NCBI GenBank assembly: GCA_019638775.1 | Contig: JAHBTD010000001.1 | Location: 248,001-312,000, forward strand | Direction of reading: 5' to 3' | From: Fimbriimonadaceae bacterium | GTDB taxonomy: Bacteria; Armatimonadota; Fimbriimonadia; Fimbriimonadales; Fimbriimonadaceae | DNA: 64,000 nt | Translations under genes and position numbers: made by a program | In this document: positions 23,328-31,733 of the stretch, piece after piece | Position numbering within the stretch: position 1 is the stretch's first letter | Layout: each line of letters opens with the position of its first letter | Notes under the pieces: model-generated | What the model saw: only the letters and a program-made list of their open reading frames with translations | Told to the model about the DNA's origin: nothing | Databases searched by the model: none

Positions 23328-26096
23328 CTAACTGCTCCCCTTCTTAATCCTCAGCTCTTCGAGCAATTCGTGAAGGATTTGGCCCATGTCTTGAACGGTG
23401 TTGGGCTTAAGCACCAACTTCCGAATGCCAAGATCGTTCGTTTGCTCGATGTCCTCGGGGCGGATGTAGCCGGTCACCATAATGACCGGAACGTCAGGGC
23501 GGACGGCTAGCAGTTGGCGAACGAATTCGGGGCCGTCGATGTGTGGCATCGACATATCCGTCACCACAATTTCGAAGCGCTGCGTATCGGAAAGGAAGAC
23601 CTTCAGGGCCTCTTGTGGATCGGTAAAGCCCGCGACCTCATAGTTCAGCCGACGCAACATTCGGGTGACCATCAAAACGAGAGCTTCGTCGTCATCGACA
23701 TACATGATGCTCTCGCCATTACCACGGAAAACTCGGTCGTCATTTGCGCTGCTCGCCGGAGCCGACGACTCCATCGCGGGCAGGTAGATGCGGAACATCG
23801 TCCCTCTGTCGGGTTCGCTGTATGCCGTGATGGCCCCGCCATGCCGCTCAACGATGCCATAGACCACTGAAAGCCCAAGACCTGTGCCCTCGCCATTGCC
23901 CTTTGTCGTAAAGAACGGCTCAAAGATGCGCTGTAGAGTTTGGCTGTCCATACCCTTGCCCGTGTCGCTCACGGAGATGCGCACAAACCGTCCGGGGGTC
24001 AGGTTCGGGAACGTTCCCGCAGCCACTTCGTCGAGGGTAATCACCGTTCCGCGAATCTCCAGTTTGCCGCCACGATCACGCAAGGCGTGGAAGGCGTTGA
24101 CACCGAGGTTCATCATCACCTGATGCAATTCGGTGGAGTCGCCAAGGATTGCTGGCATGTCGGGGTCGAATTGGATGTCGATCTCAATGTTGTTCGGTTT
24201 CGTTGCCTTCAAGAACTGAATCGTCTCTTGGATCACCGCCTCAACATTGACCTGCTCGTTCTTCGGAGCTTCCGAGCGGCTCATTCTTAGAATCTGGCGG
24301 ACCACCGAAGCTCCCCTTGCGGAAGCTTTCTCGATCTCAGAAAGATCGCGTTGAACGGGATGGTCGAACTCAAGTTCATCTTGAGCAAGCTTTACGTTGC
24401 CGACAATCGCGGTGAGAACGTTATTAAAGTCATGGGCGATGCCACCCGCAAGCGTGCCCATCGCTTCCATTTTCTGAGCAAGTCTCAGGCGCTCTTCCAG
24501 CTTTTTCTGATCGCTGATATCGCGAACCATCTTCGAAAAACAGACGACCTCTCCATCCTCGCCAAAGACGGGAGAAATCGTCGCTGAAACGAAGAGCGGT
24601 TGGCCTGACTTATTCAATCGAACCGTTTCAAAGCGTTCTCGTCGCTCTCCACGGACCATCAATTCCAGTTCTTCCTTAATCTCGTTCTTCCGGTCTTCGG
24701 GCACGAGTAGTTCGACGGGTTGACCGATCATTTCCTGTGCCGAGTAACCAAACACCGACTCTGCTGCGGCATTCCAAGCGGTAATGACTCCATCCAAACT
24801 GACCGTGATAATGGCCTCCGACGACGACTCAACGACCGCTCCGTAGAGCTTCTCCATCTCGTACATGTTGCGCAGAGAGGTCGTCTTATCGCGGATATCC
24901 GCCATCATCGAATCGAAGGATTGGGCGAGAACCCCGATCTCACCTGCCGCTGAAGTTGGCACTTCCAGGGTTTCTTCACCATCAAAATGTTCCACTGCCG
25001 CAGTTAGCTGCTCCAGAGGTTTGATCTGGGATCGGGCGATGAGGACAGCAAAGAGGACGGCTATCACAACAGCCGCGAAACCTCCGAACATGCCAGCCTT
25101 CCGCACTGCATCGGCTGGGGCCATGACGATGGATCGGGGCATTGTTTGAATAATCGCGACAAACTTCTTGTCCATCAGTTGAACGGTCGAAGCAACGACG
25201 TAAAGTTGATCCGGGCCAGAGCCCATCGTGGCGTAAGCAATATCCTCTCCCGAAGCAAAAGCGCTTGTAAAGGACGGGAAGTCCTCTTGCCAGGTTGAGT
25301 CCTTGCCCAGATCAGACGCAAACTCTCGGTCCTTTTGTGGGTGGATCAAATAGTTGCCTTGACTATCGACCGCATAGAGTGTTGCCCCAACAGCCGCCAT
25401 TGATCGAATGCGCTCCAGCACGATGCGCATATCGATACTGATCACCAGGATTGCAAAGACTTTGCCGCTTGGCAAATGTACAGGGGTGCACACTCGCATG
25501 ATGGGGACGTGCGGGACTTCCACCTTGCCTTGTTCACGATTCAATTCAACTGGTGAGACATAGGTTTCGCCATTCTGAAGCTCCAATGTACGGGCAAAAT
25601 AGGATCGGCTTCCTTTTTCTTGGAGTCCATCCGATTGGACAATACGGATGCTGCCTTCCTGCCCACCACGATCCACGCGGACGAGCTCTTTTCCTCCGTT
25701 GGCGACACCAATCAGACGAAATTGATAGTACGAGGGGCGAGCTTTCAGGCTTGCAGCGAGATTGTTCGCAAGTACCCGTTTCCACTCTTCAAGGGTCTCC
25801 CCAGCGACTGAATCTATCCCACCACCGACGGTTGCGCGAATGATTCCTTCGACAGCTTCCGAGCCTCGAACGGAGATGATCTCGGCCTGCGTATCCTCGG
25901 TAAAAGAAGTAAATTGTGCAGTGCGCCGACGAGTAAGCGTCTCTAGACGCTCCATTTCGGTTGGAATGATCACACTCTCAAGGTTGCGATACGAGAGATA
26001 GCCCACGGACAACGCTGTAAACGCCACCAGGAATACCGAAGCTATGATCAACCTCGTTGATAAACCCATATTTGGTTTGCGGAATCTCCAGACCAT
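23328..26096 (-). CDS. Hybrid sensor histidine kinase with extracellular Cache-like sensor, HAMP, PAS and receiver
   Basis: 922 aa. TM1 (LSTRLIIASVFLVAFTALSVGYL), a roughly 280-residue extracytoplasmic Cache-type sensor (MRVCTPVHLPSGKVFAILVISIDM, YAVDSQGNYLIHP), TM2 (MFGGFAAVVIAVLFAVLIA), HAMP, then PAS (GAVVESSSEAIITVSLDGVITAWN). HisKA: LAGGIAHDFNNVLTAI with phospho-acceptor H555. HATPase: VMMNLGVNAFHAL, VSDTGKGMDS, GNGEGTGLGLSVVYGIV. A receiver domain ends the protein, with D847 in VVTDMSMPH. The GGIAHDFNN box is typical of HisKA phosphorelay-type kinases. No separate response regulator or Hpt is nearby, so output is unknown. Transcribed alone toward tRNA-Leu. Confidence 0.93.
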   Translation of the reverse strand: MVWRFRKPNMGLSTRLIIASVFLVAFTALSVGYLSYRNLESVIIPTEMERLETLTRRRTAQFTSFTEDTQAEIISVRGSEAVEGIIRATVGGGIDSVAGETLEEWKRVLANNLAASLKARPSYYQFRLIGVANGGKELVRVDRGGQEGSIRIVQSDGLQEKGSRSYFARTLELQNGETYVSPVELNREQGKVEVPHVPIMRVCTPVHLPSGKVFAILVISIDMRIVLERIRSMAAVGATLYAVDSQGNYLIHPQKDREFASDLGKDSTWQEDFPSFTSAFASGEDIAYATMGSGPDQLYVVASTVQLMDKKFVAIIQTMPRSIVMAPADAVRKAGMFGGFAAVVIAVLFAVLIARSQIKPLEQLTAAVEHFDGEETLEVPTSAAGEIGVLAQSFDSMMADIRDKTTSLRNMYEMEKLYGAVVESSSEAIITVSLDGVITAWNAAAESVFGYSAQEMIGQPVELLVPEDRKNEIKEELELMVRGERRERFETVRLNKSGQPLFVSATISPVFGEDGEVVCFSKMVRDISDQKKLEERLRLAQKMEAMGTLAGGIAHDFNNVLTAIVGNVKLAQDELEFDHPVQRDLSEIEKASARGASVVRQILRMSRSEAPKNEQVNVEAVIQETIQFLKATKPNNIEIDIQFDPDMPAILGDSTELHQVMMNLGVNAFHALRDRGGKLEIRGTVITLDEVAAGTFPNLTPGRFVRISVSDTGKGMDSQTLQRIFEPFFTTKGNGEGTGLGLSVVYGIVERHGGAITAYSEPDRGTMFRIYLPAMESSAPASSANDDRVFRGNGESIMYVDDDEALVLMVTRMLRRLNYEVAGFTDPQEALKVFLSDTQRFEIVVTDMSMPHIDGPEFVRQLLAVRPDVPVIMVTGYIRPEDIEQTNDLGIRKLVLKPNTVQDMGQILHELLEELRIKKGSS

Positions 26097-26324
26097 GCCT
26101 TCCCCTCATGAACCGGGACTGTTACGCGATTAAAATTACTTTCAAGCGAATCTTAAGGCAACTCGCTACAACTTGCGAACGAACAATCAAATCCAATCGG
26201 TAGCTTACTATACGATTGCAAACATCGGGAAGCATCGTAATCCAGTTTTATGTCAAAAATGGAGCAACTTATTTAGCTCGAAAATGCCGTTTCCTTCTCA
26301 CTCAGAATCCGCTTTTCAGCTTAT

Positions 26325-27926
26325 TTAATTCACGCGCAGAGCACGGGTTGACGTATAGGTTTGCCCGAACATGTCGGTTGTGCGTACGTGAATCGGATAT
26401 ACCCCGGGCGGGACTGTGCGTCCAAGCTTAATCTTCCAAAGATGGGTTGAGTTTGCAGCCGCTGGCAAGGCCCGATATGGGGGCTTCAACTCCTTGTCTC
26501 GCGCGCTCATCTTTACGAATTCGGGATCGGGTTCCAACGCTTTATCCATCGGCAGCCACAACCCACCAGCAAAGCTCATTTCTACCTTCGACCTTTCCGA
26601 TCCGCCGAACACGTTCACATAGAGTTCGAACGACTGCACGTCCTCCGCTTTCATTTCATCCGGCGCGTAGATGTTCATCTGATAATTGGGGAGCTTGCCG
26701 GCTACGCGGTACTGAATCGAATACTGATTTCCATCGAACGAGAAAATTGAATAACCGATGGGCCCGCCATCGCGCATCGTCGAGTGTGGCACTCCAAACT
26801 CGTTGGGAGCGCCGGACCACCAACTGCCACACGTTGTGACGCTCACGACGTGATGGTGCGGCTTGGAACCCTTCCACCCCTCTTTCTCAGTGATAAATCG
26901 GTGCTCTTGGGTGTGTGTATGCGCCGATACTGAAAGGCAATAGGGACGCTTCTCGAGGATTCGATAGAGCTCCTCCCGGTCCACCATGTCCGTCATCGGA
27001 ATGTGCATCATCACCACAACAAGCTGGTTGGATGGGACAAACTTGAGGTCCTGACGGAGCCATTCAAGCTGCTCGGCGCCAAGGCCGCCCTTATAGCTTC
27101 CCCGGTTGTTGGTTGAATTCTCCGCCCCCGTCCACAACACGTTGTCGAGGCTCACAAAGTGGGTTGGGCCGCTGTCGAACGAGTAGTACGACGGACCGAA
27201 TGTTTTCTCCCAAAACTCATCCGAATACTTGTCGTTCTTCGCGTCGTAGTTGATGTCGTGGTTGCCCAGCACGTAGTACCAAGGAATGCCGATCAGGCCG
27301 ATGGTCTTGACCAGCGGCATGGTCACCGAAAGATCGTCGAACACGATATCCCCGAGTGTCACCCCGAAGGAACTCCCCTCGGTATGCCCGATCAACGGGT
27401 CGATAATCTGGCGTGAAAGATAGTTGACTTCGCGCAAATCTCTGGGCTGCGTGTCGCCAAAGAAGATCGCAGAAAACTTATCGCTCTCCTTCTGTTGGTG
27501 AAGAGGAAAGTCGATCGACGCGGGAAGCGGCCCGCTTGGGGCAACGCCCTCGAATCTCAACTTTGGCGAACCGTCCGGCTTGTGAATGTAATAAAACCGC
27601 GGGACGTTGTCTTCATCGACAGGCGTCATCCAGCCCTTAGGCTTCACCACAAAAAACGTTGTATCGTTCGTGTGCCCTAGCGTCCATTTGCCACTACGAT
27701 CGGTGGCAACCACTTCCCGCATGTTCGAGACGCGTACATTAGGGATACCTGGCTCACCCCCGTCCTTCTTGCCATTTCCGTTCCTATCGTCAAAGACGAA
27801 TCCGGTCGCCGTCCCAACGTAAGCCTCGGGGGCGGGAACTTGAGCAGGGATGAGCCCATGAATGGAGAGGGCAAGCAGTGCAGCCGAGGTGATCATAGAT
27901 AAAAGCATACACCGCAACAACGTCAA
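26325..27926 (-). CDS. Secreted calcineurin-like metallophosphoesterase
   Basis: 533 aa. A signal peptide covers the first about 30 residues (MITSAALLALSIHGLIPAQ is an equally good start at 27896). An N-terminal SdrD-B/MetallophosN-like domain contains the calcium-binding-like FVFDDRNGNGKKDGGEPG. The phosphoesterase core has all metal motifs: FFGDTQ, TLGDIVFDD, LGNHD, MMHIPM and SAHTHTQEH. A MetallophosC-type beta domain closes the protein (YQMNIYAPDE). Expected to hydrolyse phosphate esters outside the cytoplasm; substrate unknown. Downstream of an ECF/ZAS pair in the same direction with a 27-bp gap, so readthrough or regulation by that sigma factor is possible. Confidence 0.9.
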   Translation of the reverse strand: MTLLRCMLLSMITSAALLALSIHGLIPAQVPAPEAYVGTATGFVFDDRNGNGKKDGGEPGIPNVRVSNMREVVATDRSGKWTLGHTNDTTFFVVKPKGWMTPVDEDNVPRFYYIHKPDGSPKLRFEGVAPSGPLPASIDFPLHQQKESDKFSAIFFGDTQPRDLREVNYLSRQIIDPLIGHTEGSSFGVTLGDIVFDDLSVTMPLVKTIGLIGIPWYYVLGNHDINYDAKNDKYSDEFWEKTFGPSYYSFDSGPTHFVSLDNVLWTGAENSTNNRGSYKGGLGAEQLEWLRQDLKFVPSNQLVVVMMHIPMTDMVDREELYRILEKRPYCLSVSAHTHTQEHRFITEKEGWKGSKPHHHVVSVTTCGSWWSGAPNEFGVPHSTMRDGGPIGYSIFSFDGNQYSIQYRVAGKLPNYQMNIYAPDEMKAEDVQSFELYVNVFGGSERSKVEMSFAGGLWLPMDKALEPDPEFVKMSARDKELKPPYRALPAAANSTHLWKIKLGRTVPPGVYPIHVRTTDMFGQTYTSTRALRVN

Positions 27927-27953
27927 GGGGGTGTTAACCCAAACGACGGCGGC

Positions 27954-28193
27954 TTAGGCTTCGTTCAAGGAGCTAAAGATTCGGCTGCGCAAATCTTCGG
28001 GAATGGATTCTTCGTTGAGCTTATCCTTGACCAGCTTGAGCATCGACTGTTCGAAGCTGAATAGCGATGCACAATGCCCGCAAGCATCGAGATGGTGCTG
28101 GACGAGTGCAGACTCTTCGCTGTCGAGCTCCCTATCTAAGTAGGGCATCAGGAAGGCAAGAACTTCCTCGCAACTAAGCATCCTCTCAGACAT
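27954..28193 (-). CDS. Soluble zinc-containing anti-sigma factor (RsrA/ZAS type)
   Basis: 79 aa, no membrane helix. Cys8 (MLSCEEV) plus H34-x3-C38-x2-C41 (HHLDACGHC) reproduces the C...HxxxCxxC ligand spacing of RsrA-type anti-sigma factors, in which zinc loss or disulphide formation releases the sigma factor. ATG 28193 overlaps the end of the upstream sigma gene by 8 bp, so the two are translationally coupled. A longer frame upstream is the sigma gene in another phase. Redox sensing is inferred from the ligand set only. Confidence 0.87.
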   Translation of the reverse strand: MSERMLSCEEVLAFLMPYLDRELDSEESALVQHHLDACGHCASLFSFEQSMLKLVKDKLNEESIPEDLRSRIFSSLNEA

Positions 28194-28755
28194 GGGCGCC
28201 ACCTCCAACGATTCCTCGGGCTTTGGCGAACTCCCACAGTTCGGCTTGGAGGGCTTTTCGTCCACGGTGGAGTCGGGACCGGACTGTCCCCACCGGGATA
28301 TCAAGCGTTGCAGCAATCTCTTCATAACTCATGTCGCCCAGAAAGAAAAGCATACAGGCCATCCGAAACTCTTCGGGAAGCGATTCTAAAGCCTTTTTGA
28401 CGTGTTCCGCTTCGATCGAGTCGAAAAGCTCCCGCGCAGGATCGGCTCCTTCTAAATGAACTCCCGCTTGGGCGGCGTTCACGTATAGGTAAGCGTCTTG
28501 GACGTCAGCGATGTCAACTGTCTGGACTTGCTTTCTCGTTCTGGTTCGATAAAACTCGTTAGTCAGAATCTTGAAGAACCAGGCACGGAAATTGGTTCCC
28601 AGCTTGAACCCTTCGCGTCCTTTAAAAGCAGCAAGCGTGGCGTCTTGGAGAAGGTCGGCTGCTTCATCTGCGTTGCCGCTAACAAGCCGCAACGCATAGC
28701 GATACGCCTTTTCAAGCTCAGGCTGAAGCAAATTCTCGAACGCGCCTTTATCCAA
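28186..28755 (-). CDS. ECF-family sigma factor (SigR-like)
   Basis: 189 aa. Region 2: EAADLLQDATLAAFKG and FRAWFFKILTNEFYRTRTRK. Region 4: LPEEFRMACMLFFLGDMSYEEIAATLDIPVGTVRSRLHRGRKAL. The region 4 sequence and its coupling to an RsrA-like ZAS protein resemble the SigR group that controls thiol-oxidative stress genes in actinobacteria; equivalence is inference. The upstream region to the divergent HAD gene (about 150 bp) presumably holds its promoter, but no clear ECF element was recognised. Confidence 0.93.
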   Translation of the reverse strand: MDKGAFENLLQPELEKAYRYALRLVSGNADEAADLLQDATLAAFKGREGFKLGTNFRAWFFKILTNEFYRTRTRKQVQTVDIADVQDAYLYVNAAQAGVHLEGADPARELFDSIEAEHVKKALESLPEEFRMACMLFFLGDMSYEEIAATLDIPVGTVRSRLHRGRKALQAELWEFAKARGIVGGGAHV

Positions 28756-28903
28756 ATCTCACTCCAAAACAAACTGATGACACTTGATGGAGTTATTGTA
28801 CGTTATCGAAGCTACTGGGCAAGCCCAGCCAGGACGGACGACGTACTATTTGCCAATTGGCGGGTCGGGACACGCTTCCGATCCGCCATAATTTAAGCCT
28901 ATT

Positions 28904-29674
28904 GTGAGTTGCTCAAACCCGTTTGCCGACGTCAAGGCCGTGTATTTCGATCTCGACGACACCCTGTGCGCTTATTGGATCGCCTCCAAAGCCGCCCTGC
29001 GATCAGCATTTGAGCAGCACGGTCCAGACGGCTACACGCCCGAAGAGATGATTGGGCATTGGGCAGGAGCTTTCCGAGATTTCAGCCCTCGAGTCAAACG
29101 CACCGATCTTTATGCCGAGTACCTGAAATCTGGCACGAAGACGCGAACCGAACAGATGCGTCTTGCCCTTGAAAGGGTCAGTGTGGACGACACCCCCCGC
29201 GCCGAAGCCCTCAGCCACACCTACATGACCTTGCGTGACGCGAATCTTAAGCTCTTTGATGAGTCGCTTGATGTCCTCAACCACCTCTACGGAAGATATC
29301 CGCTCGGCTTGATGACCAACGGTCCCGCCGACATCCAGCGGCAAGAGGTCAACACCCTCAACATCGAACGGTTCTTCGACCACATATACATCGAAGGAGA
29401 GGTCGGATTTGGCAAGCCCGTGCCCGAGCTTTTCCGCATGGCCGAGCAGGCTGTGGGTTTCCCGCCCGAGCAGATTTTGTTCGTGGGCAACAGCTATCGT
29501 CACGACATTGAGCCCGCGATCCTTGCTGGATGGAAAACGTTTTGGGTGCGGCGGGCAAGCGATATCCCGCCCAGCGCACCGGGAATTCATCCCATGCCCG
29601 AAGACCGCCCTGAAGGCGCACCCCGGCCCGATCTTGAAGAGAGCAGCCTAACGCCGCTGCTCACCTTGCTATAG
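28904..29674 (+). CDS. HAD-superfamily hydrolase (subfamily I phosphatase)
   Basis: 256 aa, GTG start at 28904. Motif I VYFDLDDTL gives nucleophile D16 and acid/base D18. Motif II LMTNGP, motif III lysine in GFGKPVPELF and motif IV FVGNSYRHDIEPA are all present. A helical cap lies between motifs I and II. Similar to YjjG-like nucleotidases and 2-haloacid-dehalogenase-type phosphatases; substrate not predictable. The next gene, mqnC, starts 100 bp downstream in the same direction. Confidence 0.9.
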   Translation: MSCSNPFADVKAVYFDLDDTLCAYWIASKAALRSAFEQHGPDGYTPEEMIGHWAGAFRDFSPRVKRTDLYAEYLKSGTKTRTEQMRLALERVSVDDTPRAEALSHTYMTLRDANLKLFDESLDVLNHLYGRYPLGLMTNGPADIQRQEVNTLNIERFFDHIYIEGEVGFGKPVPELFRMAEQAVGFPPEQILFVGNSYRHDIEPAILAGWKTFWVRRASDIPPSAPGIHPMPEDRPEGAPRPDLEESSLTPLLTLL

Positions 29675-29773
29675 GGCATTTCGTTGTGGTTTGAGTGTCT
29701 CACCCGAGTAATCCACCGCCCAATCGCCGATAGTCCGAACCACCAAAACCGCCTCCCGAGTACAATAAGCCTA

Positions 29774-30868
29774 ATGTCTTCCGTCGCGCCCACGAGTCTC
29801 GAAGGGATCACCTTTGACTCCATCGCAGACAAGGTCTTCAACAACGAGCGAATCTCGGCGGATGAAGCTCTGTTCCTTTTTGAGCACAACAACCCGTTGG
29901 ATCTGGCGACCCTTGCCAACCATCGAAGGCAGCAGCGGGTCCCTGGGCGCACAGTCACCTACATCATCGGACGGATTCTGAACTACACCAACGTCTGCTG
30001 GGTGCGGTGTAAATTCTGCGCTTTCTACAGGGTTCCAGGGCATGATGAGGGCTATCTCCTTCCCGAAGAGGAGATTCTCCAGAAGGTTGGGGACACGGTG
30101 GATAAGGGCGGGATTGAGATCCTTTTCCAGGGTGGTCTGAACCCCAAACTCAAGATCGAATACTACGAAGAGATTTTCCGCAAGATTAAGACCGCCTACC
30201 CCGGTGTCATCCTCCATGCGCTCTCCCCGGCAGAGATCATTTACATCGCCCACATCTCGAAGCTGACCCTTCACGATTGCCTTGCACGGCTGAAGGATGC
30301 GGGCCTACACTCGATTCCGGGTGCGGGCGGAGAGATTTTGGTCGACCGCGTTCGCAAAATTATCGCCCCTTACAAAGACACGACCGACGAATGGCTGGAG
30401 TGTATGCGCACGGCGTCTGCCCTTGGCATTCGCAGCACGGCTTCGATGATGTTTGGGCATGTGGAGACGATTGAAGATCGGGTGGAGCACCTTGGGCGCA
30501 TTCGTGACCTGCAAGATGAGTGCAATCCGTTCCGCGCTTTTATCACCTGGAACTTCCAGCCTGAAGATACTAACCTGCCGATTGCGAAGAAAGCGTCGGG
30601 CTGGGATTATCTTAAAACTGTAGCAGTTTCGCGCATTTTCTTAGACAATATCGATAATCTACAGGTGTCTATCCTCACCCAGGGACCGAAGATCGCACAG
30701 ACCGCGCTGAACTACGGCGCGAACGACTTCGGCTCGATCATGATTGAGGAGAACGTCGTTTCTGCGGCGGGCAATAAGTTCATCCTGAGCGCTGAAGAGT
30801 TCGAGCGAGAGATTCGGGATGCGGGCTATGAGCCGCATCGAAGAAACACGCGGTACGAATTGATTTGA
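29774..30868 (+). CDS. mqnC: Cyclic dehypoxanthinylfutalosine synthase (menaquinone, futalosine route)
   Basis: 364-aa radical SAM enzyme that cyclises dehypoxanthine futalosine. The 4Fe-4S cluster motif C75-x3-C79-x2-C82 is in NYTNVCWVRCKFCAFYR. Family markers are ILFQGGLNPKLKIEYYE, LKDAGLHSIPGAGGEILVDRVRK, TASMMFGHVET and NYGANDFGSIMIEENVV, which distinguish MqnC from the related MqnE and CofH. ATG 29774 gives MSSVAPTSLEG; the frame upstream of it is not protein-like. mqnE is present about 19 kb away (49803), and the two share parts of the same pathway. Confidence 0.93.
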   Translation: MSSVAPTSLEGITFDSIADKVFNNERISADEALFLFEHNNPLDLATLANHRRQQRVPGRTVTYIIGRILNYTNVCWVRCKFCAFYRVPGHDEGYLLPEEEILQKVGDTVDKGGIEILFQGGLNPKLKIEYYEEIFRKIKTAYPGVILHALSPAEIIYIAHISKLTLHDCLARLKDAGLHSIPGAGGEILVDRVRKIIAPYKDTTDEWLECMRTASALGIRSTASMMFGHVETIEDRVEHLGRIRDLQDECNPFRAFITWNFQPEDTNLPIAKKASGWDYLKTVAVSRIFLDNIDNLQVSILTQGPKIAQTALNYGANDFGSIMIEENVVSAAGNKFILSAEEFEREIRDAGYEPHRRNTRYELI

Positions 30869-30873
30869 GTTTT

Positions 30874-30915
30874 GTGATCAGTAATCGGTGATCGGTGATC
30901 CGATATCCGAAATCC
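30874..30915. repeat. 7-bp tandem repeat array (6 units)
   Basis: Units in phase: GTGATCA, GTAATCG, GTGATCG, GTGATCC, GATATCC, GAAATCC. Starts 5 bp after the mqnC stop and ends 11 bp before the next gene's ATG. Same family as arrays at 38036, 50975 and 54206. Confidence 0.85.
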
Positions 30916-30926
30916 GACAGGAGCGC

Positions 30927-31304
30927 ATGTTGAGTTCATCTGCTGGCAAGACGCTCATCCTGTACAGACCCGTTGGACAGGCCGAACTGGACCTCATCGC
31001 ACAGTCCGGCTATGCCGCCTTCCCTCCCCGACTCCCGATCCAGCCGATCTTCTACCCTGTCCTCAGCGAGGAGTACGCCATCCAGATCGCTCGCGATTGG
31101 AACACAAAGGATGCTGCTTCCGGGTTCGTGGGCTATGTGACGCGGTTTGAGGTGGATGCGGAGTGGGCGGCGCGGTATCCGGTGCAGACTGCCGGGGCTT
31201 CCCAGCATCAGGAGCTGTGGATACCTGCGGAGGAGTTGGAGGATTTCAACGCACATATCGTCGGGAAGATCGAAGTCATCCAGCGCTTTTCAAAAGAGGC
31301 TTAG
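30927..31304 (+). CDS. Hypothetical protein of the 'ADP-ribosylation/crystallin J1' annotated family
   Basis: 125 aa. LYRPVGQAELDLIAQSG, FPPRLPIQPIFYPVLSEEYA, FVGYVTRFEVDAEWAARYP and HQELWIPAEELEDFNAHIVG match a short widespread protein usually given the uninformative name ADP-ribosylation/crystallin J1. There are no catalytic motifs I can name. It is unlikely to be an ADP-ribosylglycohydrolase, since it is too short and lacks the Asp-rich metal sites. ATG 30927 preferred; the earlier ATG at 30888 lies in heptamer-repeat DNA. Confidence 0.72.
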   Translation: MLSSSAGKTLILYRPVGQAELDLIAQSGYAAFPPRLPIQPIFYPVLSEEYAIQIARDWNTKDAASGFVGYVTRFEVDAEWAARYPVQTAGASQHQELWIPAEELEDFNAHIVGKIEVIQRFSKEA

Positions 31305-31350
31305 GATCTCTCACGGCCCGTCACCCGCGCCTTGTTCACTTCGTGCACCG

Positions 31351-31370
31351 CCTCCCCATCAAGGGGGAAG
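31351..31370. repeat. Short palindromic repeat, CTCCCC-ATCAA-GGGGG type
   Basis: CCTCCCC, loop ATCAA (31358-31362), GGGGGAAG. It shares the loop and arm composition of the palindromes at 46009, 46059 and 46192. It lies between a hypothetical gene and acylphosphatase; the surrounding 31305-31417 is otherwise empty. Confidence 0.6.
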
Positions 31371-31417
31371 AGTTCTCTTTTCGCGGGTTTCTTTGAGATT
31401 GCCGCTAAACTCTTGCC

Positions 31418-31693
31418 GTGGCGTGCAGACACTTTCGCGTGACGGGCTACGTTCAAGGCGTCGGGTTTAGGATGTTCGTTCAAGAGACGGCATTGACGCT
31501 CGGGTGTAAAGGAGAAGTCTGGAACTCTCGTGACGGCGCAGTGGAGCTGGTTGCCGAGCACGATATCGAAGCCATCTTGAACGACCTTACGCTTCGGCTT
31601 CGCGGTGGTCCCGGCCGGGTGGAATCGGTGCAGGATCTAGGGGTCGTGAGTGGGTTAAGTTTTGAGGGATTCGAGATTGGGCCGAGTCGATAA
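31418..31693 (+). CDS. acyP: Acylphosphatase
   Basis: 91 aa, GTG start. The signature GYVQGVGFR supplies catalytic Arg18, and the second conserved segment GEVWNSRDGAVEL supplies Asn36; both active-site residues are thus present. Hydrolyses carboxyl-phosphate bonds such as acetyl phosphate or carbamoyl phosphate. The length is normal for the family. The C-terminal FEGFEIGPSR is slightly divergent. Alone between a hypothetical gene and a secreted protease-like gene. Confidence 0.93.
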   Translation: MACRHFRVTGYVQGVGFRMFVQETALTLGCKGEVWNSRDGAVELVAEHDIEAILNDLTLRLRGGPGRVESVQDLGVVSGLSFEGFEIGPSR

Positions 31694-31733
31694 TTTACTT
31701 GGCGTCTGGAACGAGGAGAGCTAAACTGATTCC

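Noticed and set aside
30888-30926. Earlier start for the 125-aa hypothetical protein
   Set aside because: Codons fall within the heptamer repeat and the homologous part begins after ATG 30927.
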